Of a stretch of 64,000 bases of DNA, positions 54,201 to 62,861 are shown one piece after another; the stretch's first letter is position 1, and the number at the start of each line of letters is the position of its first letter. The translations under genes and the position numbers were made by a program. Under the pieces are notes generated by a model. The model was not told where the DNA came from. It saw only the letters and a program-made list of their open reading frames with translations, and ran no database searches. This DNA comes from Paraburkholderia hayleyella (GTDB lineage Bacteria; Pseudomonadota; Gammaproteobacteria; Burkholderiales; Burkholderiaceae). Location: assembly GCF_009455685.1 (NCBI RefSeq), contig NZ_QPES01000001.1, positions 3,231,140-3,295,139 on the forward strand. The letters are read 5' to 3'.

Positions 54201-56041
54201 ACGTAGACCAGGCGGAGGTTCGCGTCCCACCTGAGCTGAGTATCAAAACTTCCATCGTCGGCCCACTCGCGCACGGCACGAGCATTCGGGGCGTCGCCCT
54301 GCCACTCCAGGTTCATGCCGCGCCCGGTGCGGTCCGTATAGCGGGTGATCAGGTGATGTTGATACTGGTAGGTCCAGACGGCAGTGTTTTCGTCTTGAGC
54401 CAGGGTGAGATCACTTGCGTCGTCATAGTGGTACAAACACAAGCGTCGCTCATGTTCGCCCATCAACCAGAGGCCAATAATGCGACCATGCTCATCCACA
54501 TCGGTGCGCAAGTGCAAATGTAGCTGGCTTGCGTCATCCTGGTAGGTCACGAGGTCGGATAGCACCGCTCGCTGACCGACTCGGTGATCGTACCCCAGCA
54601 GTAGGCCAGCGCCACCACGCAGTTCTATCTGAACAAGCAGGAACTGGTTACCGTGGCGCTGGTATGTTTCAATGCGTTCGACGCCCCGATGTAGCTGTAG
54701 CCCTTCATCGCTACTGCGAACCAAGGTGAGATCTTCAATGTGATCGGCATGGGACATGCCTACTTTTGGTAGCGGATAGCTCAGACTGCGCCCATCGGCA
54801 CCGTGATAACGCAGCCCCGTGCCGACGATATCGAAACGTGTGGTGTACGGGGTGATCCAGCGAGCACCTAGCTCTCCGTCATCGCAGGAACTCAGACTGG
54901 AGCGGTAAGTGCGCGTCCAGCTGATGGGGAAAGGACCGCTCAGTACAAAGTCTGTTTGACTAAGCGCTTCACTCCCGGTGGCAAAGCTGATGCTGCCACC
55001 GGTGCCTGTTGGTGCTCCGCTCTTGCAAGCGTTAGGGTCTTGTTTGGCGGGGCGTTCTTCTACGCGCGCTTCTAGCGCCTCGCCCGAGCGGATATTTCCT
55101 CCCACGTTCGTAGTGTCGGGCTTGATGTTGGTGGCCAGACTCCTGAATAGCCCTGGTGCTTCAATCGATCTAAGCAGCCCGGCGGTAATCCAGCCTACAC
55201 TCCCTTCCATAGAGGGATTGGCTTGCGCGCGCACCTGGCTGGCTAGCAGTGCGCCGAACTGGCGCAATACCTGGGCGTTTTCGGTGAGCTTCGCACGCGA
55301 CTCATGGGTGTGAATGTGAGGTGGTGGATTCTGCGGTTCTGTTCTCACATGGCGCCGAAACTGAACTGCTGCGTCATAGAGACTGGAAAACAATTCGGAG
55401 GGATCACGCCACGCCGTATCCCCCGCTCCGCTTTGGCCAGGCGCTATAACGCCTGGGACCGTCGTCTTAGCCAGAACGTCGAGACCACCAGCGATATCCA
55501 GTATTAGGCTTTCCCCGAAGGTGGCAGCCTCATCCAGCAGACTTGGGAGCCTTTGCTGGGTCTGCTGTACGAAATTCTCCAATTCTCCTCGAATGCTGCT
55601 GTTTAGATTGAGGGTCAGGGTGTTGAGCAGCGCTTCCCCAACCAGTGCATTTCCGTTGTTTAGGAGTTCCTGCCGAGCTAGAAACAAGGTGGGTCGCAGC
55701 AACATCCGAGCAGCAGCGGTAGCTGGGCCGGGCATCATCCCGATCAAATTGATGCTTGCTATAGCCCAATCAGAAACACTGCGATCCTCATGCGTGGTGA
55801 GGGTGACAACATCGCCCAGCAGATCGGCCAAGTTGAGGATGTTTCGAACAGCTGGAAGATGGCCTGCAACGGCGCGCAGGCTATTTAACCCCACCGTTCC
55901 ATCGCTGATCTGGCTAAGCCAGTGGTCAAATGCACTGATCGTCAGAGCTACGTCACCCAGTTCGATCTGGTTGAGCGGCGCTACTGTGATTGAACGTCGG
56001 GAAGGTAAGCCAACGGAGGAAGTGGGGGGATGGTCTGCCAT
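51218..56041 (-). CDS. Full-length Rhs/YD-repeat toxin with GIY-YIG-like nuclease tip
   Basis: A 1607-residue polymorphic toxin. In order: an unrecognised N-terminal region (about 1-330) with hydrophobic helices, a DUF6531-like start of the Rhs shell (about 345-420), many YD repeats (Y-D-E-R-G-R-L-T, Y-D-T-R-G-R-L-T) to about 1360, the core R-F-Q-G-Q-Y-H-D and D-P-I-G-Y-A-G-G-L, the D-P-L-G-L boundary, and a tip at 1446-1607. The tip has Y-L-H-A-T-Y-T, V-Y-C-G-R-T-S, H-R-R, R-E-Q-Q-L-I and R-N-K-I-N-G, matching the Tyr/Gly-Arg-Thr/Arg/Glu/Asn order of GIY-YIG nucleases. The start at 56041 has GGAG upstream; GTG 56104 has none. No PAAR domain or EagR chaperone is seen. Confidence 0.88.
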   Translation of the reverse strand: MADHPPTSSVGLPSRRSITVAPLNQIELGDVALTISAFDHWLSQISDGTVGLNSLRAVAGHLPAVRNILNLADLLGDVVTLTTHEDRSVSDWAIASINLIGMMPGPATAAARMLLRPTLFLARQELLNNGNALVGEALLNTLTLNLNSSIRGELENFVQQTQQRLPSLLDEAATFGESLILDIAGGLDVLAKTTVPGVIAPGQSGAGDTAWRDPSELFSSLYDAAVQFRRHVRTEPQNPPPHIHTHESRAKLTENAQVLRQFGALLASQVRAQANPSMEGSVGWITAGLLRSIEAPGLFRSLATNIKPDTTNVGGNIRSGEALEARVEERPAKQDPNACKSGAPTGTGGSISFATGSEALSQTDFVLSGPFPISWTRTYRSSLSSCDDGELGARWITPYTTRFDIVGTGLRYHGADGRSLSYPLPKVGMSHADHIEDLTLVRSSDEGLQLHRGVERIETYQRHGNQFLLVQIELRGGAGLLLGYDHRVGQRAVLSDLVTYQDDASQLHLHLRTDVDEHGRIIGLWLMGEHERRLCLYHYDDASDLTLAQDENTAVWTYQYQHHLITRYTDRTGRGMNLEWQGDAPNARAVREWADDGSFDTQLRWDANLRLVYVTDAHGQETRHYYDSLGYTYRIIHPDKRSEWFFRDAAKNVVHHIHPDGSKDRYAYDESGNLLEHIRADDTTVHYAWDTRNQLIKISDAESGLWLRDYDTRGRLTEAIDPLGNKTEYTYNLMGMPVTITDASGKQKQLAYNTGGQLIRYTDCSGKSSEWEYDERGRLTLTRNATGQVLRYRHEAGNLVTVTYSDGSEEKFERDAEGRLLGHVDALGRVTTWDYSIAGLLAKRVDAAGQSLRYQWDKLGQLTALRNENGLEAEFVYDPVGRLLSETGFDGATTRYQYEEETGRLARAVDGQRITAFTFDPMGRLSERRAALQTGDSPPNERDWQVETFAYDGNGNLALAMNADSCLQWFHDPAGNLVREHQHYTRLGRPLVAVWQHEYDALNQRIATVRPDGHRVSWLTYGSGHLLALQLDDRELIGYERDDLHREVARLQGNRLLQTQKWDALGRLSEQVLAHEAKGRPGQTAGGDRLLVRSYRYDASGQLTDINDTRRGQLAYRYDPVGRLLEAQSRLGLETFAFDPASNLIDPQEQREADREHLPRPKALDNLLKQYAGTHYQYDARGNLTQRWRNGEASRYTWDLFDRLTRYEDERLAVDYTYDALGRRLSKHSQAHYPEHREAGPHWNRAERVKHNRELQCGFTLYGWDGDALAWESKIADEDGLGARTTHYVYEPGSFVPLAQAVREEAIALIGQPVYGDYYRQDEDPLFFPPPPAPAIDSLAWYQCDHLGTPMELTDEQGEIVWGAQYRAWGVAQEAIRKAAGKASNPIRFQGQYHDHETGLHYNRYRYYDPEVGRFVSKDPIGYAGGLSLYQFAPNPVGWVDPLGLSGAVAVPAPISLPKVVPVPSVKPIGLLLPLLLTGDTPNRLPYLHATYTRTHPVTGQVYCGRTSGYGDPNVLVHRRGLQQGHLNAEGFAPPVLDNFSVNRDAIRGREQQLIDFHGGAQSVGGTARNKINGVSDINPLGKLYKYYSIKEFGELPDNSPPRARNW

Positions 56042-56367
56042 AGGTGCTCCAAGGGGCTGAACACCTACGGTTGCTGCCGCTACTCCAAGGCTAGTGGCAG
56101 GCACTCAGCAGATACAGGCGTCTGCGGAACAACTTGGACGCCTTTGGGAGGCCATACTCGTTCGTCCGGCACCACCCTGTAAATACGGATTGATCTGATA
56201 AATTCGAAGATAAATCCTATTTCTCAGAAGCCTGAGAGTCACAAGCGCCTCGCACTATCAGCACTTAATCGCTTGCAACAACGCTGTGTACCATTTCGAC
56301 ATAGGGTCCGCGCCTGAACAGTTTCACGAAGGTAGGCCACGCCGTGGCGCCGAGCAGATAGCCTTAG

Positions 56368-57595
56368 CTATCTGCTGTATGGCCTGTCGGCTTCAAACCC
56401 GTGACACATCAAGACCTGACGCAGGCGAGAGAGAGTCGATGACATCGGCCCACATTTGCAACATGGCCTTGCGTTGTTCTGCGTATACGGCACGGTTATA
56501 GACTCCACGCACTCCGCCGATACTGCGATCAGTGCCTTCTCGACTACATCTGATGTCCACCCTTGTTCATTCAGGAGGGTGAATGCAGTCCGGTGCAAAT
56601 CGTGGATAGTGAATGTCGGAATCTCCTGCCCTTGCAAAGCGACCTTGAGCGCTTTGCTCAGTGCATTTTGTGCGCAAATGGCTTCGTCAGAGAGCCCCGA
56701 CCTGGCAGGACCTATTCGCTGTTCCCTGCCAATACCAGCAATTCCTTGAAGGGCATCATGGCCTGACTCGACAAGTAGACGATGTGTGGTTTCCCGGTCT
56801 TTGAGTTCTCTTCAGGGATATGCCATTCCGCCTCTTCGAGGTGCCGGTCTTTGCGCCTGGCCAACAGCAGCTCAGATTTGCGCACCAAGGTGAGCAAGAT
56901 GATCTTGAATTGCCGCCGAATGTTGGACTGCTGAGCGGCTTGCAGGAACTGCTTTATCTCCTCGGTTAGCAAAGCACGCTCACGTGATACGGCCTTGTAG
57001 ACGTGCCGCATAGGTAGTGCAGTGATTGGGTTCGCGGAAAGTAGTCCGCATGTCATTGCGGAATCCAACATGCATTTGAGAAGGCCGCAGACTTGGCCGG
57101 CTGCAGCGTCAAGGCCCGGCTCCTTCTTCCGCCAGATAACAGACCAGACGTCCTCGGTCAGGAGTTCACATACCCGTTTGCCACCGATGTGCGGCAGGAT
57201 GCCCTTGTCCAGGTAGCGATGCGGCATCGTGGTGTCGTGGTGTCCTTGCAGTCGCGCGACTGAATTTCCCTAACCCTGAAATAGCGCCCGGAAAACTGTT
57301 GGAGAGTGGTGTCTTCCGGTCCCGCGACCTTGGCGCGCTGCTTCTTCTGGGCCGAGTGTTCGCCCACCGCCGCCATCTATGAGGCGCCATCGCGCATGAG
57401 CCGGGCATTGTTGAGGGGAAGCGCCGGGTACTTGCCAAGCGTGAGTTTCTCGTCCTTGCCGCTCAGCCTGTAACGGTAGCGCCAGACCATCCCTCCCGCT
57501 GGAAATATTTCCAGATACAGGCCACGGTCGTCGCTGACGGTACAGGTCTTGTCCCTGGGTTTGAGTGCCTTCAGGGCGATGTCAGTGAGTGCCAT
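56368..57595 (-). pseudogene. Degenerate P4-type tyrosine integrase next to mnmE
   Basis: Pieces of one DUF4102-type phage integrase scattered over three reading frames. The N-terminus begins M-A-L-T-D-I-A-L-K-A-L-K-P at 57595; a middle piece runs from G-G-K-R-V-C-E-L-L to the first catalytic Arg region (T-L-V-R-K-S-E-L-L); a C-terminal piece has the H-x-L-x-R box (I-H-D-L-H-R-T-A). At least two frameshifts and internal losses inactivate it, and the catalytic H-x-L-R-R is altered. It lies about 170 bp from the mnmE stop and probably brought in the island. Confidence 0.85.
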
Positions 57596-57766
57596 CTGTT
57601 CTCTCCGTATGTCCAAGTAGCGGATGGCTCCGGCCAAAACCACGACCTGGACATAAAATCAGACGGCGCTCAAGATGCTCCAGCAAAACGCGTAAGGCAA
57701 AAAACGTCGTATTCGTGCAGGCTTCAGGACAATTTGCAAACATTGACGGAACCAGCAAAACCCAGT

Positions 57767-59167
57767 TTATTTCCCAATACAAAACCGGCTAAAAATCACG
57801 CCCAGTAAATCATCTGAGGTGAACTCGCCAGTAATCGAATTAAGCGCCTCCTGTGCCAGGCGTAACTCTTCGGCGAAAAGATCGAGCGCGGCGGCATTCT
57901 GGCTAGCGTGCTGTGCAGCCAGCGCCAAATGCGTCTGCGCGGCGCGCAGCGCCACCAAATGACGCTCACGCGCCAGATATAGGCTCTCCGCACCCACCCG
58001 CCAACCAGCGATTCTCAATAGCTCGGTGCGTAGCAAAGCAATTCCATCGCCACTTTTCGCCGACAGACGCACTTCACACAATGGCTCGCCCGACGTCGGG
58101 TCCAGTATCGTCACGTCCGGCCCGGCTTCCGTCAAATCGCTCTTATTCAGCACACGTACCACCGGCACGCCGGCAGGAAAACGCGTGGCGATCAGCACAT
58201 TCTCGTCAGTCATGCCACTGCGAGCATCGAGCAAATGCAGCACGACGTCCGCGCGACCTATTTCGCCCCAACTTCGCGCGATGCCGATTTTTTCCACCTC
58301 ATCCTCGGTCTCACGCAAACCAGCGGTATCAATCACATGAAGCGGAATGCCTTCGATCTGAATCGTTTGGCTCACCTTGTCGCGGGTTGTACCGGCAATC
58401 GGCGTCACAATTGCCAGCTCCGCGCCCGCAAGCGCATTCAGCAACGATGACTTACCAACATTCGGCTGCCCAGCCAGCACAACCGATAACCCCTCCCGCA
58501 ACAAAGCGCCTTGACGCGCATCCACCAGCACTTGCGCGAGTCGCTCCCGAATATAGGCAAGCTTGTCACGGGCATTGGCGGCTTCAAGAAAATCAATTTC
58601 CTCTTCTGGAAAATCCAGCGTCGCTTCAACGAGCATGCGCAGCGTGATGACGTCATTCACCAGCGCGTGAATGTCCCGCGAAAACGCGCCATCGAGTGAG
58701 CGTCCCGCCGAACGCGCCGCGGCCTCGGTACTGGCCTCGATCAAATCGGCCACGGCTTCGGCCTGGGCAAGATCGAGCTTGTCGTTCAGAAACGCACGGC
58801 GGGTGAATTCACCGGGTTCGGCTAGCCGCAATCCTATCTGCTGACCGGCAGCGAGGCTGCGTTGCAAAACCAGTTGCAACACGACAGGGCCACCGTGGCC
58901 CTGCAATTCAAGAACGTGTTCCCCGGTGTACGAATGAGGCGCGGGAAAATACAGCGCGATTCCCCGATCCAGCGCCTCGCCACCTGCGTCAAGAAATGGA
59001 ACGTAGCTGGCGCGGCGTGGTGTGAGTACCTGTCCGGTCAAGGTATGCGCCAGTTGTTCAGCCCTCGTCCTGTCCGTCGCGCCAAACGAAATCCGTACCA
59101 CACCGATCCCTCCTCTACCGGGAGCCGTGGCAATGGCGATGATCGGATCGGAATCGGTGGCAAGCAT
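57767..59167 (-). CDS. mnmE: tRNA uridine-5-carboxymethylaminomethyl(34) synthesis GTPase
   Basis: GTPase that, with MnmG, modifies the wobble uridine of certain tRNAs. The 466-residue protein has the folate-binding N-terminal domain (A-T-A-P-G-R-G-G-I-G), a GTPase domain with G-Q-P-N-V-G-K-S-S, D-T-A-G and N-K-S-D, and the obligatory C-terminal C-I-G-K. The start at 59167 fits the family; a longer frame adds nine unconserved codons. The intact last codons are a known attachment site for genomic islands of the SGI1 type, and an island lies here. Confidence 0.96.
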   Translation of the reverse strand: MLATDSDPIIAIATAPGRGGIGVVRISFGATDRTRAEQLAHTLTGQVLTPRRASYVPFLDAGGEALDRGIALYFPAPHSYTGEHVLELQGHGGPVVLQLVLQRSLAAGQQIGLRLAEPGEFTRRAFLNDKLDLAQAEAVADLIEASTEAAARSAGRSLDGAFSRDIHALVNDVITLRMLVEATLDFPEEEIDFLEAANARDKLAYIRERLAQVLVDARQGALLREGLSVVLAGQPNVGKSSLLNALAGAELAIVTPIAGTTRDKVSQTIQIEGIPLHVIDTAGLRETEDEVEKIGIARSWGEIGRADVVLHLLDARSGMTDENVLIATRFPAGVPVVRVLNKSDLTEAGPDVTILDPTSGEPLCEVRLSAKSGDGIALLRTELLRIAGWRVGAESLYLARERHLVALRAAQTHLALAAQHASQNAAALDLFAEELRLAQEALNSITGEFTSDDLLGVIFSRFCIGK

Positions 59168-59573
59168 AGGCAGGTATAACGCAGGTAATAACAACAGAAG
59201 GAAAAAGGACTAAAAGATGCACGGCGAGATGTATCGCGCAAAACAAGGACAAATTGCGCGCAGCATTGTAACTCGGGCGTTTTATCGCTTCGTCATGTGC
59301 GTTTTACAGGCATAGGTTCACGCATAGTTCACACATAATCTCGCACCTTCGGAATATCTCATCTAAGATAAGAATATTCTTAAGATCAATGCATTCGTCT
59401 GAAAAATTGAAAAATGCGTGAAGTCCAATAAATGAATGGGTGAGATATCCCCACAGAACCTGCCAAAACGAAGTGGATTCCTGTGCTGATACGAGCTAAC
59501 AACTGCTGATACACGCTAAATATAACCTACATAGTTGTCTTCTAGCATGTCAGTAAAATGCACAATTCGACCC
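59168..59573. other. Divergent regulatory region between mnmE and first HTH gene
   Basis: About 400 bp, A+T-rich in its right two thirds. It contains a perfect 14-bp palindrome TAAGAATATTCTTA at 59369-59382 and, nearer the HTH gene, repeated GCTGATAC...GCTAA segments (about 59490-59522) like those upstream of the second HTH gene. It probably carries promoters for both divergent genes. No small gene is supported. Confidence 0.55.
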
Positions 59574-60005
59574 ATGCCAACCGTCGAAGAAAAAGCCGCT
59601 TTTGCCGAACGCCTGAGATTTTCAATGACTCGTGTCACAGAAAAACTCAAAGGCGGTACGGATCTTGCGCTGCATTTCAATCTGCGCCATCGCGGTAGCG
59701 AACCTGTATCGCCGCAAACCGCGCACAAATGGCTTACCGGCCGCACCATCCCGACTCAGGACAAGCTGCAAACCTTGGCCGAATGGTTCAAGGTCGATTT
59801 GCACTGGCTGCATTACGGCCCCCCGCCATCGGGCAATCCAAACCGGGCCGTTCCGCGCCCGCTATCACGCGATGGCAAATATCCGCTATCCCCCGAAACG
59901 CTCGAGCTCGCGTCCAAGGTCGAATCGTTGTCATCCCATCATCGTTATCTGGTACAAGAACTAGTCGCCCAGTTTTATGGCGATGCAGGTTCAGAACAAG
60001 AATAA
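59574..60005 (+). CDS. HTH transcriptional regulator, first of tandem pair
   Basis: A 143-residue DNA-binding protein of the XRE-like type common in Burkholderiaceae. The N-terminal half holds a helix-turn-helix with V-S-P-Q-T-A-H-K-W-L-T-G-R-T-I-P as recognition region, followed by K-V-D-L-H-W-L-H-Y-G-P-P. The C-terminal helix ends in H-H-R-Y-L-V-Q-E-L. The start at 59574 is chosen because homology with the second copy begins there: the copies differ by one base in the preceding 16 bp, which would break the frame of any earlier start. Target unknown; autoregulation is likely. Confidence 0.85.
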   Translation: MPTVEEKAAFAERLRFSMTRVTEKLKGGTDLALHFNLRHRGSEPVSPQTAHKWLTGRTIPTQDKLQTLAEWFKVDLHWLHYGPPPSGNPNRAVPRPLSRDGKYPLSPETLELASKVESLSSHHRYLVQELVAQFYGDAGSEQE

Positions 60006-60180
60006 GTGCCAACAGAACAATCTGAACAATCTTGAATAAGATAAGATCATTCCAACGCTTTTTTGATAGAAAATTCCACATCTAAACCAAAGTCTCAAAT
60101 TGCACCGTACTGTGACGCATAAGAACAAGTCATAACGTGAAAACCCACTTGCTCTGAAATAAGCTAAATGCTACGGGATT

Positions 60181-60196
60181 ACGCTAAATCTAGCGT
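60181..60196. promoter_or_regulatory. Perfect inverted repeat, likely operator of the HTH pair
   Basis: ACGCTA-AATC-TAGCGT, a 6+4+6 dyad 45 bp upstream of the second HTH gene. A half-matching ACGCTAAAT occurs about 60 bp upstream of the first HTH gene (near 59513). A dimeric HTH protein could bind both, so one or both regulators may control themselves. Confidence 0.5.
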
Positions 60197-60240
60197 GCCC
60201 GGTTGTCTGCATGAGCCCAGTGCAAATGCACAATCCGCCC

Positions 60241-60666
60241 ATGCCAACCCCTCAAGAAAAATCGGCTTTCGCCGAACGCCTCAAGTTTTCAATGACGCGC
60301 GCCCCGGAAAAACTCCGTGGCGGTACGGATCTCGCATTGCATTTCAACTTGCGTCACCGCGGCGACCATCCCGTTTCACCTCAAACGGTGCATAAATGGT
60401 TGAGTGGACGCACGATCCCCACGCAAGACAAGCTGCAGACGCTCGCTGACTGGTTCAAAGTCGATTTGCACTGGCTGCATTACGGTCCATCACCCAGCGG
60501 CGGCAGCCCTCGCCCGGTGCCCAAACCGCTGCCACGCGATGAAAAATATCCACTGTCACCCGAAACGATCGAACTCGCCTCCAAAATCGAAGCGCTCACG
60601 CCACATCATCGTTATCTGGTGCAAGAGCTGGTTTCACAGTTCTATGGCGATACGGGAAAAGACTGA
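60241..60666 (+). CDS. HTH transcriptional regulator, second of tandem pair
   Basis: A 141-residue paralogue of the preceding gene, alike along its whole length: same V-S-P-Q-T-V-H-K-W-L-S-G-R-T-I-P helix and same D-L-H-W-L-H-Y-G-P. The two genes lie head to tail, 235 bp apart, and their upstream sequences also match (AATGCACAATC-G-CCCATG), so the duplication included the leader. The copies differ mainly in the linker. A bidirectional terminator follows. This is the more family-typical of the two. Confidence 0.87.
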   Translation: MPTPQEKSAFAERLKFSMTRAPEKLRGGTDLALHFNLRHRGDHPVSPQTVHKWLSGRTIPTQDKLQTLADWFKVDLHWLHYGPSPSGGSPRPVPKPLPRDEKYPLSPETIELASKIEALTPHHRYLVQELVSQFYGDTGKD

Positions 60667-60703
60667 TTTAACCGCCTCGGTTCGCATGCCGCTCGCTACA
60701 AGC

Positions 60704-60738
60704 AATAAAGCCCTGGCCAGATTGGCCAGGGCTTTATT
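60704..60738. terminator. Bidirectional Rho-independent terminator
   Basis: A perfect 15-bp inverted repeat, AATAAAGCCCTGGCC with complement and a 5-nt loop. The A-rich outer arm on the left and TTTATTTTT on the right give U-runs in both directions. It lies between the convergent HTH gene and yidC and serves both. Confidence 0.92.
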
Positions 60739-60820
60739 TTTGTGTTGCGGGTAAAAACTTGATGGGTGCGCCGCACCTTGTGCGCTTCGTTTCAATTAGC
60801 GTCTTTTCGTCACGCCGCTA

Positions 60821-62488
60821 TCAAGTGGTTTTTTGTTTTGCCGCGCCCATCATGCGCGTGATGTAGTACTGCTGGGCAATGGACAGCAAGTTGTTCACCA
60901 CGTAATACAGCACGAGGCCCGCCGGGAAGAAGAAGAACATGGCCGAAAACGCCAGCGGCATGAACAGCATCATCTTGGCTTGCAGCGGATCGGGTGGCGT
61001 CGGATTGAGCTTCGTTTGAACAAACATTGAAGCCGCCATCAGCACGGGCAGGATAAAGAACCGGTCCGGCTGCGACAAATCCTGAATCCACAAAATCCAG
61101 GGTGCGCCGCGCATCTCCACCGACGATAGCAACACCCAGTAAAGCGAAATAAACACCGGAATCTGAATCAAAACCGGCAGACAGCCGCCAAAAGGATTCA
61201 CCTTTTCGGTTTTATACAGCTCCATCAACGCAGCGTTCATTTTCTGCGGCTCGCCCTTGAAACGCTCGCGCAGCGCTTGCATTCGCGGCGTGACTTCCTT
61301 CATCCGGGCCATCGATTTATAGCTCGCGGCCGATAGCGGGAAAAATACCGCCTTGATGAGCAGCGTAAGCAGCACAATTGCCCAGCCCCAGTTGCCGACA
61401 TAGCTGTGAATTTTCTCCAGCAACCAGAACAGCGGCTTGGCGATGATCGTGACCCAGCCATAATCCTTGACCAGTTCAAGACCAGGAGCGATGCCTTCCA
61501 GCATCCGCTCTTCTTCTGGCCCCGCAAACAGACGAGCCGACACATCTACCGTTTGCCCTGGCGCAATCACCGTCAGCGGTTGTTTCACACCCACGCGATA
61601 AAGCGTCGGATCAATTTTCTCGACGTAGATATCCCGCTTTGCGCCTTGCTGAGGAATCCACGCCGACGCGAAATAGTGCTGCACCATCGCAATCCAGCCG
61701 TTATCAGCAGCGTTAGCGTACGTGGCCTTGTTTTTGTCGATATCGCTGAAATCGATTTTCTGGAAATGATGTTCAGCTGTGTAAACAGCGGGTCCGATAA
61801 ACGTGTGCGAAAAACGCGGGGTTTCGACAGGTTCACTGTCGCGCACAAGTTCCATGTAGGCAGTAGGCGTGACAGGTGTCGTACCGACGTTGGTAATTTT
61901 GGTGTCGACGCCGATCACGTAACTGCCGCGCGTGAACGTATAAGTCTTGATCGCTTTCAATCCGCCCTTTTCTGGCGATTCGAAACTGATCTGAAATGAC
62001 TTTTCATCGCCCGTCAATTGATGCGGCTGCCCCGCCACGGGTGTGTAAATGTCATTGTGATTCGGAAAGTCCCCGCCCAATAAGCCCGTGCGCGCCAGAT
62101 ACGTATGATTGGCCGTGCGGTCGAACAAGGTAATCACGAGATCCGGCTGTTTGTTGCCGTCGCCTTGCTTAATTAGTGTCAGCTTGGCGAGCGTGCCGCC
62201 GCGTGTATCGATTTCACCGCGATAAACGTCCGTGCTAAACGGAACCAGCTCGGCCCTGGCCACCACGGCGGCGGTGTCAGGCACTGCTCCGCTGGTTTGT
62301 GGCACATCGGCAGTTGAAGCGGCACTGGCCGAACCCGGCTTGCCTGATGCGGCATCACTTGCCGTCTGCGTCGGATTGACACTCGGAAAAAACATCGACG
62401 GGCGTCCATGATCTCGTTGCCAGTTGTCGAACAGCATGACCGCTGACATGAAGAGGATGACCCATAGAACGGAGCGTTTGATATCCAT
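60821..62488 (-). CDS. yidC: Membrane protein insertase YidC
   Basis: Inserts and folds inner-membrane proteins, alone or with SecYEG. The 555-residue protein has an N-terminal transmembrane helix (M-D-I-K-R-S-V-L-W-V onward), a large periplasmic beta-sandwich domain (about 90-340) and the five-helix insertase core (about 360-540) with F-F-P-L-S, K-V-N-P-F-G-G-C-L-P and I-Q-I-P-V-F. It lies in the conserved rpmH-rnpA-yidD-yidC-mnmE order. Confidence 0.97.
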   Translation of the reverse strand: MDIKRSVLWVILFMSAVMLFDNWQRDHGRPSMFFPSVNPTQTASDAASGKPGSASAASTADVPQTSGAVPDTAAVVARAELVPFSTDVYRGEIDTRGGTLAKLTLIKQGDGNKQPDLVITLFDRTANHTYLARTGLLGGDFPNHNDIYTPVAGQPHQLTGDEKSFQISFESPEKGGLKAIKTYTFTRGSYVIGVDTKITNVGTTPVTPTAYMELVRDSEPVETPRFSHTFIGPAVYTAEHHFQKIDFSDIDKNKATYANAADNGWIAMVQHYFASAWIPQQGAKRDIYVEKIDPTLYRVGVKQPLTVIAPGQTVDVSARLFAGPEEERMLEGIAPGLELVKDYGWVTIIAKPLFWLLEKIHSYVGNWGWAIVLLTLLIKAVFFPLSAASYKSMARMKEVTPRMQALRERFKGEPQKMNAALMELYKTEKVNPFGGCLPVLIQIPVFISLYWVLLSSVEMRGAPWILWIQDLSQPDRFFILPVLMAASMFVQTKLNPTPPDPLQAKMMLFMPLAFSAMFFFFPAGLVLYYVVNNLLSIAQQYYITRMMGAAKQKTT

Positions 62489-62518
62489 GCGTTGTCTCAG
62501 TGTCGAGGGAACGGCGCG

Positions 62519-62749
62519 TCAGCGCTTTTCAGAAGTGGGGGATGGGACAGGATCCATACCGCCGGCGGAAAACGGATGGCAGCGGCACAGGCGCCGGGCC
62601 GCAAGATAAGCGCCACGCGCGGCGCCATGATACTGGATTGCCTCACGCGCGTAGTCAGAGCAGGACGGATAAAAACGGCAGCGGCTGCCAAGCAAGGGGC
62701 TAATGGCAAGCTTATAAAACCGCAATAAAGCGAAAAGGACCGTTTGCAT
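62519..62749 (-). CDS. yidD: Membrane protein insertion efficiency factor YidD
   Basis: A small membrane-associated protein of 76 residues that assists membrane protein insertion. The family core F-Y-K-L-A-I-S-P-L-L-G, C-R-F-Y-P-S-C-S-D-Y-A and C-R-C-H-P-F is complete. The ATG at 62749 gives the normal length; the open frame extends a further 71 codons that are not conserved. It is followed by yidC after 30 bp. Confidence 0.95.
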   Translation of the reverse strand: MQTVLFALLRFYKLAISPLLGSRCRFYPSCSDYAREAIQYHGAARGAYLAARRLCRCHPFSAGGMDPVPSPTSEKR

Positions 62750-62861
62750 AGCCGCTGCGGCAGCGTATGCCGCGCTTAAATAGAACTCGATGACCGAATT
62801 ACCGCAATGAACTGCATGGCGAACACGAAGGCTCATCTTGTCCAGGCTGGCTGCCCGTGCG

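Noticed and set aside
56286..56766. Rightward small frames in the integrase remnant
   Set aside because: They lie antisense to clear integrase sequence and share no family signature.
57760..57790. SGI1-type attachment site pair flanking the island
   Set aside because: The mnmE end is conserved and could be attB-like, but no second copy was found near 45.5 kb; the hotspot idea is kept only as a finding.
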